NCBI GenBank assembly: GCA_041685355.1
Contig: JAWLFY010000002.1
Location: forward strand, 45,239-109,238
Direction of reading: 5' to 3'
Length of the DNA stretch: 64,000 nt
DNA from: JAWLFY01 sp041685355
GTDB taxonomy: Bacteria; Planctomycetota; Planctomycetia; Pirellulales; Pirellulaceae
Part shown: positions 8,259 through 17,828 of the stretch, piece after piece
How the letters are laid out: every line of letters starts with the position of its first letter
Numbering within the stretch: position 1 is the stretch's first letter
The notes under the pieces: model-generated
Seen by the model: the letters and a program-made list of their open reading frames with translations, nothing else
Told to the model about the DNA's origin: nothing
The model's database searches: none
Program-made: the position numbers and the translations under genes

Positions 8259-9773
8259 ATGAGCACGCTGACCGCCGAACAGTTCTGTCACCGCGTGATC
8301 GATCTGGGGTTGGCCGATCGCCGTGCGGTTGAGCAGGTGTTGGCCGAACTGGGGGTCGGCGAGGTCAATCTGCAGATCGCCGTTGACGCGTTGCAACGTC
8401 GCAACCTGGTCACCACGTTGCAGGCGGACAAGGTGATCAAGGGTGACCGCACCGGGTACTTCTACGGCGAGTACAAGGTCTTGTACCTGATCGGGGCCGG
8501 GACCTTCGCGCGGGTCTATCGCGCCGCGAAGGGGGGCGAAGGGGAGGTGTTCGCGGTCAAGGTGCTCCGCAAACGGTTCCGCGACGAAGCGAAGGAGCTC
8601 GAACAGTTTCTTCGCGAGGGCCGAATGGGATTGAAGCTTCGGCACCCGAACATCGTCAGCATTTACGACGTCGTGGCCGATAAGCGGAACCCTTTTTTGG
8701 TGATGGAGTTCGTCGAGGGGCAGAACCTGCGGGAGCTCGTTCGGGTTCGCGGTAAGTTACCGGTCGAACTGACGTTGAGACTGATGCACGATATCGCGTC
8801 GGGACTCGCGTATGCCGCGTCGCTGGGGGTTTCCCACCGCGACTTAAAGCTGTCGAACGTGCTGATCACGTCCGAGGGGAAGGCGAAGCTGGTCGACTTC
8901 GGGTTGGCGTCGCTCGCCGACCGCAACAACCCGGAACAGGTCGCCGATTGTCCCAACGCCCGGGCCATCGACTACGCGGCGCTCGAACGGGGCACCGGGG
9001 TGCGGAAGGACGACCCCAAGAGCGACGTCTATTTCGCCGGCAACATGCTCTATCACATGCTCGCCGGAACCCCCGCGCTGACGGAAACCCGCGACCGTCT
9101 TCAGCGGCTGAACGTCAGTCGGTTCCAGGATATCAAGCCGCTCGGCGAAGTGGCCCCCGACGTCCCCGGCATTGTCAGCCAGTTGGTCCAGCGGGCGATG
9201 GAGTTCAGTCCTGAGAAACGAATCCAGTCCGCCGCGGCGCTACAGGCGGAGGTCAAGAAAACGATCGATTGGCTCAAACGCGGCAAGACCGAGTCGGTCC
9301 CCGATACCTTCGGGCAACCGGCCGATGACTCGCCTCACGACGACGATGACATCCCGACGAACGAGGGCGAGGGATATGTGGTGATGCTCGTGGAATCGAA
9401 GACCAATCTGCAGAACGTGATCCGCGACCGTCTCAAGTCGCGCGGTTATCGCGTTTTGGTGATCTCGGATCCGAATCGCGCCTTGGATCGGTTCGCGCCC
9501 GGCGAGGAGCAGCCGGCCGATTGCGTGATCTTCGGCGCCGCGGAACTCGGGACGCTCGCACTGGAAGCCTTCAATCGCTTCGCCGAGGACGATCACACCA
9601 GCGCGATTCCGGCAATGTTGCTCGCCGATCGGCGGCAGTCGAAGATCATTTCCGAGGCCCGTCGTGGGCCCCACCGGGTGCTCCTCGCACTTCCCCTGAA
9701 GGTCCGCGAGTTACGCGCCGGCCTGATGAAGCTGCTGGCCGGTGTCGAGCGTCGGCCCGCGGGGACCTATTGA
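8259..9773 (+). CDS. Ser/Thr protein kinase with C-terminal pseudo-receiver domain
   Basis: A Hanks-type kinase core occupies about residues 70-345. It has the glycine loop GAGTFARV (79-86), catalytic Lys101, HRDLKLSN with Asp195, and DFG at 213-215, so it should be active. Residues 1-60 form a helical N-terminal domain. There is no clear membrane segment, so it is probably cytoplasmic. After an acidic linker, residues ~371-495 have the fold pattern of a response-regulator receiver, but the acidic pocket reads VES and the phospho-acceptor position after ADCVIF is not aspartate, so it should not accept phosphate. The trailing lysine is kept (LPLKVREL). Substrates are unknown. Confidence 0.9.
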   Translation: MSTLTAEQFCHRVIDLGLADRRAVEQVLAELGVGEVNLQIAVDALQRRNLVTTLQADKVIKGDRTGYFYGEYKVLYLIGAGTFARVYRAAKGGEGEVFAVKVLRKRFRDEAKELEQFLREGRMGLKLRHPNIVSIYDVVADKRNPFLVMEFVEGQNLRELVRVRGKLPVELTLRLMHDIASGLAYAASLGVSHRDLKLSNVLITSEGKAKLVDFGLASLADRNNPEQVADCPNARAIDYAALERGTGVRKDDPKSDVYFAGNMLYHMLAGTPALTETRDRLQRLNVSRFQDIKPLGEVAPDVPGIVSQLVQRAMEFSPEKRIQSAAALQAEVKKTIDWLKRGKTESVPDTFGQPADDSPHDDDDIPTNEGEGYVVMLVESKTNLQNVIRDRLKSRGYRVLVISDPNRALDRFAPGEEQPADCVIFGAAELGTLALEAFNRFAEDDHTSAIPAMLLADRRQSKIISEARRGPHRVLLALPLKVRELRAGLMKLLAGVERRPAGTY

Positions 9774-9935
9774 TCCCGGAGTCGGCGAGGGATCCGCCGA
9801 GGTTTCGCTTCCTTCTCGCTCAAGATGCCGTCTTCGGTTGACCGATACACCCCACATCGTCCCGGTGAATCCTCCTGCCGCTCGGATCATCCGATCTTGA
9901 CTGTTCGGTAGGGTTGCCGTAATTTGCGAAAGTCA

Positions 9936-10008
9936 GGCGACGTGGCCAAGTGGCTAAGGCGATGGATTGCAAATCCATTATTCGTGGGTTCGAATCCCAC
10001 CGTCGCCT
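9936..10008 (+). tRNA. tRNA-Cys (GCA anticodon)
   Basis: A complete cloverleaf can be drawn by eye. The acceptor stem GGCGACG pairs with CGTCGCC, and the anticodon stem ATGGA/TCCAT encloses loop TTGCAAA with GCA at 9969-9971. The T arm is GTGGG TTCGAAT CCCAC. The discriminator base is T (U73), the identity element of tRNA-Cys. CCA is not encoded. Confidence 0.95.
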
Positions 10009-10493
10009 CTGATTCTTTCAGGGGTTCACGTAAACGCTCTGCCCCTTCGGTCGCCAATTCCAGAGCGACCCGTTTTCGATAGGTCCGTCGTGGGTCGACG
10101 GATGCGGACGAACGCGTTGGATGTTTTAGGCACGCCCTGGTGTCCAAGGGTTCGTCGCAACGGGATCGTTGCCTTCGAAGGGCCCGGAGAAACGGAGTCG
10201 GGATCTGGGGTGACGCAACCTGTCGAGCGATGTCTCGGCCGATGGTCCGCCAAAGCCATGTCTGGCCCCTGGTGGTCACGGGCTGCCGGTGGGGGCGTTG
10301 GGTCCCTTTTCGCACCCTTTGGACACCGGAGCGATCTCCGAAAATCCCGTTCCTGGACCAACTCCACGGTATTCCCGGATGGACCTTCGCGGACGGGGAG
10401 GCGGTCGGTGACTTTGCGATCGACCGAATTGGATCGCTCCGCGGTGCGGATCATCGGGGAGCGGGAGGTTTTCGTTCGGCGTTCGGTTTGGCC
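10009..10493. other. Non-coding stretch between tRNA-Cys and a sulfatase
   Basis: I find no supportable gene in this 485-bp region between converging units. The long plus-strand frames here are antisense shadows of the sulfatase. Its only notable content is one copy of a 70-bp repeat at 10316-10385, also found at 40719-40789. Confidence 0.6.
10316..10385 (+). repeat. Dispersed 70-bp intergenic repeat, copy 1
   Basis: About 80% identical to 40719-40789. The first 21 bases (CCTTTGGACACCGGAGCGATC) minus the final base are within an exactly shared block, and the 3' half (TGGACCAA to GGACC) is also strongly conserved. It lies ~110 bp beyond the stop of the minus-strand sulfatase. Both copies sit between convergent genes. 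Confidence 0.75.
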
Positions 10494-12008
10494 TCACTCG
10501 GGCGCATCGGCCCAAGCGGGCGTCCCGAACCAGTCATGCATTTCCCGTTCGAACGCCGGGATCGTCCCTTCGGGTTCGGGGAGATGCCCGCGGTCCTTCG
10601 TTTCGATCATCCAGGTGCTAAGGGCCGCTCGCATACGGATGAGGGCACGTCGATGCTCGGGGTCATCAGAGTTGGCGAGATTTCGGATTTCGTACGGGTC
10701 GGCTTCGGTATCGAACAACATTTCGTCCGGAAACGGTTTCATCAGGTCGGCCGGCGGTCCTTCAAGCTTTCCCGCGGCGGCGAGTTCGCGCATCAGCGGT
10801 TTGATGAGGAAGCATTTTTCTTTGTACCGGTTGAGAGTCAGGAAACCGGCGCCGGGGGTGAAGTTGCGGATGTAATGGAAGCGTTTTCCGCGGACGCTTC
10901 GTTGCCGGACGGCGGTTTCGTCGATCCGGTCTCGGGCGGAGAAAGCGTACGTGCGTTGGGGCGAGGGCGCGTCGTCGCCGAGATTTCCTGCGGAGTCGAG
11001 GAAGCGTCGGCTTTGCATCGTCATCGGGGGGTCGATCCCGGCGAGTGCGAGCGTCGTGGCGGTCAGATCGATCAGGCTCACGACGCGGTCGTCGACCGTT
11101 CCCAGCGGTTTCCCGTCGGGGGCGGGACGGTGCTTCGGCCAGGCGACGATCAGCGGGACGTGAATGCCGCTATCGAAGCACCAATGAATTCCTCGCGGCT
11201 CGAGTCGCCCGTTGTCGGCGAAGAAGAGGATGATGGTGTCATCGAGGGTTTTGTCTCGTTCGAGCGCCTCAAGGATCCAGCCGATCCGGACGTCGGTCCC
11301 GGAAACCGAATTGAGGTATCTCGCCCATTCCCGGCGGGTCACCGGGTGGTCGGGGTAGTAGGGCGGCGGGTTCACGTTCTGTTCGGTCGCGATCTGTGGG
11401 TGCCATTCTTCGCCGACCCATCGGACCCGGTCTTTCTCGCCGCTCTTGCGGTCGTAGATGTCGTATTCCGCCTCGGGCATGTTGATCTGGGCGAAGAAGG
11501 GTTGGTTGTCTTTGAGGGTGGCCCAGTCGTCGGTGTCGTATAGCTTCCCTTCGTTGACGAAGTTCAGATCGAGCTTGCCGGTCCCAACGGTCTTGTCGCC
11601 GATGGTCGTCACGTTGGCGGTCGTGTAGCCGACGTCGGCGAGTCGATGGGTAATCGGCCGAACGCCTTCGGGGAGCCGATAATCGTCATCGCGGTGTGAC
11701 CGCATGTGATGGGTGTCGGTGGTCGTGGCATACATTCCGGTCATGAAGCACGACCGGCTGGGGGCACACACCGGGGACGTCGAAAACGCGTTGGTAAACC
11801 GCACGCCTCGGGCGGCGAGCCCGTCGACGTTGGGGGTGGCGACGTTTTCGGCCCCGTAGCAACCGAAATCGAGGTCAAAGTTTTCGCCCACGATCCAAAG
11901 GATGTTCGGACGTTTCGGGGTCGGCTGATCGGCGTGCGACGCGCCACGTTCGATGGCGAACCAGAGGCAAAGCAGAATGAAGAGTCGAATCATCGGTCGT
12001 CGGGCCAT
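10494..12008 (-). CDS. Secreted sulfatase (formylglycine-dependent)
   Basis: It hydrolyses sulfate esters; the substrate is probably a sulfated glycan but is not determined here. The N-terminus MARRPMIRLFILLCLWF is a Sec-type signal peptide, which supports the start at 12008; the open frame continues to 12140 without homology. The alkaline-phosphatase-like fold begins at RPNILWIVGENFD. The formylglycine site is Cys81 in CAPSR, so activity needs a formylglycine-generating enzyme. DNGRLEPRG, near residue 310, is the second metal-site region. The gene lies 190 bp downstream of the large heme/dehydrogenase gene on the same strand, so they may act together outside the cytoplasm. The 504-residue length is normal. 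Confidence 0.92.
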   Translation of the reverse strand: MARRPMIRLFILLCLWFAIERGASHADQPTPKRPNILWIVGENFDLDFGCYGAENVATPNVDGLAARGVRFTNAFSTSPVCAPSRSCFMTGMYATTTDTHHMRSHRDDDYRLPEGVRPITHRLADVGYTTANVTTIGDKTVGTGKLDLNFVNEGKLYDTDDWATLKDNQPFFAQINMPEAEYDIYDRKSGEKDRVRWVGEEWHPQIATEQNVNPPPYYPDHPVTRREWARYLNSVSGTDVRIGWILEALERDKTLDDTIILFFADNGRLEPRGIHWCFDSGIHVPLIVAWPKHRPAPDGKPLGTVDDRVVSLIDLTATTLALAGIDPPMTMQSRRFLDSAGNLGDDAPSPQRTYAFSARDRIDETAVRQRSVRGKRFHYIRNFTPGAGFLTLNRYKEKCFLIKPLMRELAAAGKLEGPPADLMKPFPDEMLFDTEADPYEIRNLANSDDPEHRRALIRMRAALSTWMIETKDRGHLPEPEGTIPAFEREMHDWFGTPAWADAPE

Positions 12009-12201
12009 CGGGGTTCGTTCGTCGGTCTCGTTCAGGCGGGTACCCGGTTCGGGCCGAATGAGATGAATCGAGAGTTTAATCGACCGACAGGTCGCGGGGG
12101 AATTTAGCAGAACGCGGGATGGGCCGAGCGAGGTGGCCACGAGGCGTCGGATTTCCCCGAGGCCTTCGTCGAGGGGCCGATCAACCGCCTAGCAAAGGAG
12201 C

Positions 12202-15200
12202 TCACGGCGACGGCTTCGTTCCGGGCGGCGAAGTTGTCCCGGGTTCTGGCGGTTCGGCCGCTTGGAGGTAGGCGACCAAATCGATGACGTCGCGGTCGGT
12301 CAGTTCGCCGAGCAGCCCGTCGGGCATCATCGAAACGTCGGCGACTTGTCGAGACTCGATCGCCGATTTGGCGATCGTCACCGGTTCGTCTTGGTTTGCC
12401 ACGCGTAACCGGAGCTGCCGCTCGTTTTCTTCCGCCGGGATACCCGAATAAACGCGGCCGTCGTCGGTCAGCACGATTTGCATTCGGTAGGCGTCTTGGA
12501 TTTCGGCGCTCGGCGTCACGATGTTGCTGAGCAGGTATTCCAGGTTGCCGCGGTTGGCGCCGGTGATGTCGGGGCCGACGTTTCCCCCTTCACCGTGGAG
12601 CCGATGACAGGCGTGGCACGTTTTGCGGAACAGTTCTTGGCCGCGTCTCAGGTCCCCCTTGGCGACGGCATCGGGGGTCAGGATCGCCCGATACTTCGCG
12701 AACATCGCTTGGCGGTCGGCGTCGAGACGGTCGATCTGGCCCCACACTTCGAGGAAGCCGTTGCCGACGACCCGTTGGAGCAACCGGGCGACGTACGCGG
12801 GGATTTCCGCACGGGGGACGTCACCGTCGGCGATCGCTCGGGTCAACGCGCGGCCCGATCGGCTCCGCGACGCGAGCGCGAGCACGACCTCAAGGCGTGT
12901 TTCCGGTTCGAAATCGCGATACCGTTGGAGCAGCCGGTGGGTGAGTCGGTCATCGGAGTAGCTGGCGGAGGCGCGGATCGCGTCGACCCGCAGCGCGGGG
13001 TCGTCGAGCAAATCGATCAGTTCGGCGGGGAGTCGGGGATGGCGGTGGCCGGCGAGGCCGCGGATCGCTTCGCGGCGGCGATCGATATCGGCCGACTCGT
13101 CGCGGAGTCGGCGGAGCATTTCCCGCGCCGCGGTGCGGTCGCCAAACTGTTGGGAAAGTTGCAACACGACTTGCCGCGGTTGGCCGTCCCATGATTCCGC
13201 CGCCTTCACCACCGTGTCCCACTTGTCGGGGGCTGACACGTCGAAGCGGCCTTCCAGGCTATCGCGGAGACCGAGCAGCAGCCGTCCGGCTGGGGCCGGG
13301 GCGTTCCCGTCCCCATCGGACAGCGTGGCGACGACCTCGTCGATCATGCCGGCGTCGGACAGACGGCGGGCCACATGTCGGCTGAGCATCGGAATGGCCG
13401 ATTCTCGGGCGAGTTCCAACGCGTCGGCTGGGGACTCGGGAACGAGCGGTTCGAGGGCGAACCAGATCATCTTGGGAAGGTTGTGATCATCGGCGTCTTC
13501 GGCGTGTCGGGCGAGCCCGCGAAGGATCGGCCACCGGTCCGCCGCCGGCAACCGCTGTGCGGCGGCGGCAAGTTTCAGACGGACGACGGGCGAGGGATCG
13601 GACACGGCCATCTTGGCGAACCGGTTTCGGGTCGACCGATCGGGGGCACCGTCTTCGCACAGCAAGCGGATCGCCCAACCGCGGACCGTTTCCTCATCGT
13701 CGTCGAGTGCGGCGACGAGCTGGGCGGCGGAGAGGTTCCCGGTGACGTGTAGCGACCACATCGCGCGGAGCCGACGGGAGGCTTCGGGCGTGTCGTCGCG
13801 GAACCGTTCGCGGAGGAGTTCGATCGCGTCGCGATCGATTTCGCGGCGGGTCGCGCGGTGTTGCAAGATCACGCGGGCGCGTCGCGCGTGCCAGTTGCTG
13901 TCGACTTGCTGCAGTTCGGCGAGGCGGCGATCGGTGAGCGTGGTGAGGTCTTCGTAACGGTCCGCAAACTCGACCGCCTCGGAACGCTTCGGCGTGACGC
14001 GAAAGATCCGCCCGGTCTCCTTGTTCAGCACTTCCATGCCACAGATATCGGCGTCGTGCCAATCGAGGACGTACAGTCCGCCTTCTGGGCCGATCTCGAC
14101 GCTGAACCCGATCCACTGGGCGTTGTTGGCGAGCAGGAAATCGTCGCCGTGGAGGCCGACGAACCCCGAACCTTGCGGCTGCAGGATGTCGGTGAGGACG
14201 GCGTGTTCATGGATGTTCGCCATGAAAATTCTCCCCCGATACCGCTCGGGGAACGCGTCGGAGAGGTACACCCGGGCGCCGCCGTGGGCCGAACGGTGAC
14301 GGTGGTCCGCGATCGTCTTGATGTCGTCGTAGACGTGCGGGTTGAAGTGCGTGCCGCCTTGGCGGTGATAGATCCCGCCCGGGATCACGTGCCACAAGTG
14401 AGGGATCACACACGCCGTGATGAACATTTCGCCGTGTTCGTCGTAGTCGATCCCCCAGGGGTTACTGAAACCGTGGGCGACGACTTCGAAGCGGTCCTTG
14501 GTCGGGTGATACCGCCACACGCCTCCGTTGATCGGGACCGCGGGACCGTCGAACTCGAACGTTTCGGGGAACGGTTCCCCGGGCCGGAAGACCTTCCCGT
14601 CGCCGGCCGGCTTGCCGACTTCCGACGGCGTCGCGTAGCCCTGCAGCCCGTACAGCCAACCGTCGGGGCCCCAGTGAAAGCTATTGAGCGTTTCGTGTCG
14701 GTCTCGGATCCCCCACCCGGTGAGCCGGACTTCGGCGTCGTCCCTATCGGCGCGGTCGTCGCCGTCGCGATCGGGCAGGAACAGGAGGTTCGGCGGCGCA
14801 CCGAGCCACAGCCCGCCGAAGCCGACGGCCATCGCCGCCGGGAACGGGATTCCTTCGGCGAACACGGTCCGCTTGTCGGCGACGCCGTCGCGATCGGTGT
14901 CCTCAAGGATCAGGATGCGGCTGTCTCCCGAGCCGGAAAAGCCGCCGACGCGACTTTCATAATCGCGGTTCTCGGCGACCCACATTCGCCCGCGATCATC
15001 CCAACAAAACGCCATCGGCTGGGTGATCATCGGCTCGGCCGCAAAGACGTTGATGTCGAACCCGTCTTCGACGGTCATCTCTTCGACCGCGGCTTGCGGC
15101 GTCAAGAACTTCGCGCCACGCCCTTCCTCGCGGGCGAGATTCCACTGCACCGACGTCCGCGATTGTCCGGAGAACGCCGACCACCGTTCGGTCACCGCGA

Positions 15201-16161
15201 CGTCCCCCTTGTCGCCGGTGTACACCAACATCCGATGTCGAAACTCGACCCCTTTTCCGGCCGCGATCCGCCAATCGCCGAGCCCCGCTCGGACCGGACC
15301 GACTCCGAGTTGACCGTCGACCCGCCACGGTTGCGGATACCCCGGGTTGTCGGGGTGATCGAAGATCGCGACGTGTCCCGGTGTATCGCGATCGAGGCCG
15401 TCGATCGCCATCCCGACGTCGACCCACACCGCCCGTTGGCCATCCGCCCGCCCGTCCCGCTGGCGGGCGCTGTTGACGACCCGTCCCTCGACCCCGTTTC
15501 GCCAAGGCATGCGGAGAAACAGACCGCCGTAGTCGTATTTGCCGATCGTGACGTCGACGTTCGCCTCGCCGGACCACACCAAGTCGAGCTCGTAATCGTC
15601 GTCGCCGAGCCGCAGCGACCAGGTCTGCGATTCACGGAGGAGGGCGGTTCCCGAATCGTCCAGCAACTCATAGACGGTTTGCCACTGGACCGAGTTCGAT
15701 TCCGAGCTCGATTCGCTTCGCAGGACAGTGACCGATTCGCGCCGCCAGTAATCGGCACCGGGGTGGTGAAAGAAATCGCGGCCGTTGACCCGGGTGAAGC
15801 CCCAGAACAGTCCGGTTTGGTGCGGGTGATGATCGGGCCGGGCTTCGGTGAGCACGGCTCGCCCATCGGCCGTCCGCAGCGGGTGCAGGTAGGGACGAAA
15901 GTCGGGCCGAGCGACATGGGTCAACAGCGGCTCTTCGATTCCCGCTCGGTACACGAGCACCGATTCGGAGTCGGCGTCAAACACCGCCCGCAACGTCGCC
16001 GGCGATTCGCTTGTCGGCTCGTCGGCTCCGCACGTTGTGGCCGCGAAGGCGACCGCCACGAAGGCGACCGCCACGCCCCCGACGAGCCTCCAGGGTGTCG
16101 CCTTGAGCGGGAGCGACGTCCCCGAACCGATTCCGCCCCGTTTCAACCGTCGTCGCGTCAT
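12202..16161 (-). CDS. Large secreted PmoA-like / PVC-type dehydrogenase / HEAT / cytochrome c fusion
   Basis: The 1319-residue product has four parts. (1) A Sec-type signal peptide, about residues 25-48, ends near TTCGADEP. (2) A PmoA-like (DUF6807) domain, about 50-340, includes RPDHHPHQTGLFWGF. (3) A beta-propeller of the PVC membrane-bound dehydrogenase type (TIGR02604-like), about 350-760, includes DDRGRMWVAENRDY and DRDGDDRADR. (4) HEAT repeats lead to a C-terminal heme domain with CHACH and MMPDGLLGEL (TIGR02603-like). The architecture suggests periplasmic oxidation of a sugar-like substrate with electron transfer through the heme. The PmoA name is historical and does not imply methane oxidation. 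A sulfatase follows on the same strand. Confidence 0.88.
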   Translation of the reverse strand: MTRRRLKRGGIGSGTSLPLKATPWRLVGGVAVAFVAVAFAATTCGADEPTSESPATLRAVFDADSESVLVYRAGIEEPLLTHVARPDFRPYLHPLRTADGRAVLTEARPDHHPHQTGLFWGFTRVNGRDFFHHPGADYWRRESVTVLRSESSSESNSVQWQTVYELLDDSGTALLRESQTWSLRLGDDDYELDLVWSGEANVDVTIGKYDYGGLFLRMPWRNGVEGRVVNSARQRDGRADGQRAVWVDVGMAIDGLDRDTPGHVAIFDHPDNPGYPQPWRVDGQLGVGPVRAGLGDWRIAAGKGVEFRHRMLVYTGDKGDVAVTERWSAFSGQSRTSVQWNLAREEGRGAKFLTPQAAVEEMTVEDGFDINVFAAEPMITQPMAFCWDDRGRMWVAENRDYESRVGGFSGSGDSRILILEDTDRDGVADKRTVFAEGIPFPAAMAVGFGGLWLGAPPNLLFLPDRDGDDRADRDDAEVRLTGWGIRDRHETLNSFHWGPDGWLYGLQGYATPSEVGKPAGDGKVFRPGEPFPETFEFDGPAVPINGGVWRYHPTKDRFEVVAHGFSNPWGIDYDEHGEMFITACVIPHLWHVIPGGIYHRQGGTHFNPHVYDDIKTIADHRHRSAHGGARVYLSDAFPERYRGRIFMANIHEHAVLTDILQPQGSGFVGLHGDDFLLANNAQWIGFSVEIGPEGGLYVLDWHDADICGMEVLNKETGRIFRVTPKRSEAVEFADRYEDLTTLTDRRLAELQQVDSNWHARRARVILQHRATRREIDRDAIELLRERFRDDTPEASRRLRAMWSLHVTGNLSAAQLVAALDDDEETVRGWAIRLLCEDGAPDRSTRNRFAKMAVSDPSPVVRLKLAAAAQRLPAADRWPILRGLARHAEDADDHNLPKMIWFALEPLVPESPADALELARESAIPMLSRHVARRLSDAGMIDEVVATLSDGDGNAPAPAGRLLLGLRDSLEGRFDVSAPDKWDTVVKAAESWDGQPRQVVLQLSQQFGDRTAAREMLRRLRDESADIDRRREAIRGLAGHRHPRLPAELIDLLDDPALRVDAIRASASYSDDRLTHRLLQRYRDFEPETRLEVVLALASRSRSGRALTRAIADGDVPRAEIPAYVARLLQRVVGNGFLEVWGQIDRLDADRQAMFAKYRAILTPDAVAKGDLRRGQELFRKTCHACHRLHGEGGNVGPDITGANRGNLEYLLSNIVTPSAEIQDAYRMQIVLTDDGRVYSGIPAEENERQLRLRVANQDEPVTIAKSAIESRQVADVSMMPDGLLGELTDRDVIDLVAYLQAAEPPEPGTTSPPGTKPSP
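16045..16074. repeat. 15-bp tandem duplication in a signal peptide
   Basis: Two identical 15-bp units encode the doubled VAVAF pattern in the hydrophobic core of the signal peptide of the 1319-residue protein. The duplication lengthens the core without breaking frame. Confidence 0.85.
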
Positions 16162-16331
16162 TACCTACTCCGCCTCAGGAAAACAGACCGCTCACCGGTG
16201 CCGACACCCATCGGCCCGGCGCTCATCAGCCCCGGCATTCATCAGCCCCGGCGTTCCGTTGCGCCCCCAAACCGACGTCCGCGACCCGCCTTGCGGGGGA
16301 AGCGATGCGGCGACCCGTGATGCGGCGGGCG

Positions 16332-17303
16332 TTAGGAACCGCCGGCCCGGGCCCGATCCCAGTCTAGATCGTTCAACTTCGCCAGCGCCAAAATCAACGC
16401 CTGGGTACCGTCTTTTCGATGCCCTTGGGCGACGAGCGCTTGATAGAGTTGTTCGGCGAGGGCCAACCCGGGCATCGCGAGGTTCATCGTGGCCGCCTCA
16501 TCGAGGGCGATCCGCATGTCCTTGATGAAGTGTTCGACAAAGAACCCGGGGTCGAAGTCTCCGTCGATCATCCGCGGGGCGAGGTTCGACAGCGACCAGC
16601 TTCCGGCGGCCCCCGAGCCGACGCTTTGCAGCACCGTGGGCAGATCGAGACCGGCCTTCGACGCGTACAGGAGGGCCTCGCAGACGCCGACCATCCCGGA
16701 CGCGATCAGGGTTTGGTTGACCATCTTGGTGTGTTGTCCGCGACCGGGTCCGCCTTGGTAGACGATCGTTTTTCCGAGTCGTTCGAGCAGGGGTCGGACG
16801 CGTTCGAACGCGTCCCGATCCCCGCCAACCATGATCGACAGCGCCGCGTTACGGGCGCCGGAATCGCCACCGCTGACCGGGGCATCGATCGCGGCGACGT
16901 CGCGTCCCGCCGCCGCCTCCGCGATCTCCTCGGCGAGCGACGGTCGGCTGGTGGTCATTTCGACGAGGGCGGTTCCGGGGCGCGCGCCGCGGAGAACGCC
17001 GGCGTCGCCGAGGATCACTTCGCGGACGTCGTCGGGGAAGCCGACGATCGAGAACACGACGTCGGAGTTTTCCGCGACCTCGCGGGGTGAGCGGGCGAGG
17101 GTCGCCCCGGCGGCAACGAGTTCGGAAGCCTTATCGGGGGTGCGGTTAAACACGGTCGCGGCGAAGCCGGCCTCGATCAAGTGTCCGCACATGCTTCGCC
17201 CCATCACACCGGTCCCGATCCAACCGATCCGCGTCGTTTCGGGGGAGACCGTCTTCGTCTCAGTCACGTCGATTCCACCATGGGTTGCTACGATGTACGT
17301 CAA
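16332..17303 (-). CDS. NAD(P)-dependent beta-hydroxyacid dehydrogenase (3-hydroxyisobutyrate dehydrogenase family)
   Basis: It oxidises a beta-hydroxyacid, or reduces the matching semialdehyde, with NAD(P). The Rossmann motif GWIGTGVMG lies near residue 28, the substrate-binding signature DAPVSGGDSGA is near 140, and the catalytic lysine is in GQHTKMVNQ. The all-helical C-terminal dimerisation domain is present. The exact substrate (3-hydroxyisobutyrate, tartronate semialdehyde or glyoxylate type) cannot be read from the sequence. A GTG about 12 codons downstream of the first ATG has a purine-rich GGTGGAA before it and could be the true start. No pathway partners are adjacent. Confidence 0.87.
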   Translation of the reverse strand: MTYIVATHGGIDVTETKTVSPETTRIGWIGTGVMGRSMCGHLIEAGFAATVFNRTPDKASELVAAGATLARSPREVAENSDVVFSIVGFPDDVREVILGDAGVLRGARPGTALVEMTTSRPSLAEEIAEAAAGRDVAAIDAPVSGGDSGARNAALSIMVGGDRDAFERVRPLLERLGKTIVYQGGPGRGQHTKMVNQTLIASGMVGVCEALLYASKAGLDLPTVLQSVGSGAAGSWSLSNLAPRMIDGDFDPGFFVEHFIKDMRIALDEAATMNLAMPGLALAEQLYQALVAQGHRKDGTQALILALAKLNDLDWDRARAGGS

Positions 17304-17365
17304 GCGATCTGCGTCGACCCGCGACGAACGCTTGCCAACGCTGAGCGGTTACCGGCGAGGAACGC

Positions 17366-17818
17366 TTACCAGCGATGTTCGGGGCGTTCGAGGACCTCTT
17401 TCATCAGGATCGCTTGTCGCAGGCCGCCCGGGGTCGAGAGGATTTCGGCTAACTCATCGAGCGACGCCGGGAGCGAGGGCTGGGCGGGAGGTTCGGGCGT
17501 TGTCTTCTGGTTGCCGCGTGAGGGATCTCGCTCTCGGGAGGCCGGTTTCGCCTGGGCGCGGATCCTTTCGGCCTGGCGTTCCGCCTCTCGGATTTGGCGT
17601 CGCTGGGCGGCGATCGCCCGAGTCATCGCGTTTTCGGGTTCCTCATCGGAGTCCTCGACGATCTCCGCGACTTCGATCGGATCGGCGTCCCGTTCGCGAC
17701 GGCTGTCGGTGTACTCGGGGCGCTGTCGCCGCGGCTGGGGAGCGGGCCGTTCGGCCGCCTTTTCGCGGCGTCGTTCGGCGGCGCGGCGGAGGAAATCTTC
17801 TAGGTCACCTGACATCAC
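17366..17818 (-). CDS. Charged hypothetical protein downstream of floA
   Basis: This 150-residue protein starts just after the floA stop codon and is almost certainly cotranscribed with it. The first ~100 residues are dominated by Arg and Glu and should form a long charged helix or coiled coil (DLEDFLRRAAERRREKAAE). The C-terminal ~35 residues (ASLDELAEILSTPGGLRQA) look folded. It has no membrane segment or signal peptide. The start may be the GTG or the ATG directly after it. Its position suggests an accessory or scaffold partner of the FloA/NfeD membrane system, but this is inference from context only. I do not recognise a functional family. Confidence 0.75.
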   Translation of the reverse strand: MMSGDLEDFLRRAAERRREKAAERPAPQPRRQRPEYTDSRRERDADPIEVAEIVEDSDEEPENAMTRAIAAQRRQIREAERQAERIRAQAKPASRERDPSRGNQKTTPEPPAQPSLPASLDELAEILSTPGGLRQAILMKEVLERPEHRW

Positions 17819-17828
17819 AGTTCAGCGG

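Noticed and set aside
10140..11543. 467-codon plus-strand frame
   Set aside because: It is mostly antisense to the sulfatase at 10494-12008, which has a signal peptide and an intact CxPSR site.
12611..12630. TGGCACGTTTTGC as a sigma-54 site
   Set aside because: The spacing between the -24 and -12 parts is too short, and the site lies within the coding sequence of the large heme protein.
12202..16161. Particulate methane monooxygenase subunit (PmoA)
   Set aside because: The PmoA label of this domain family is a misnomer; there are no membrane helices or pmoB/pmoC genes, and the domain is secreted.
13858..16320. Long open frame (820 codons) on the plus strand, and similar ones at 21992-23599, 53564-56416 and 60598-62577
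   Set aside because: Each lies exactly antisense to a clearly identified gene and has the composition of a GC-rich shadow frame, with no domain or start context.
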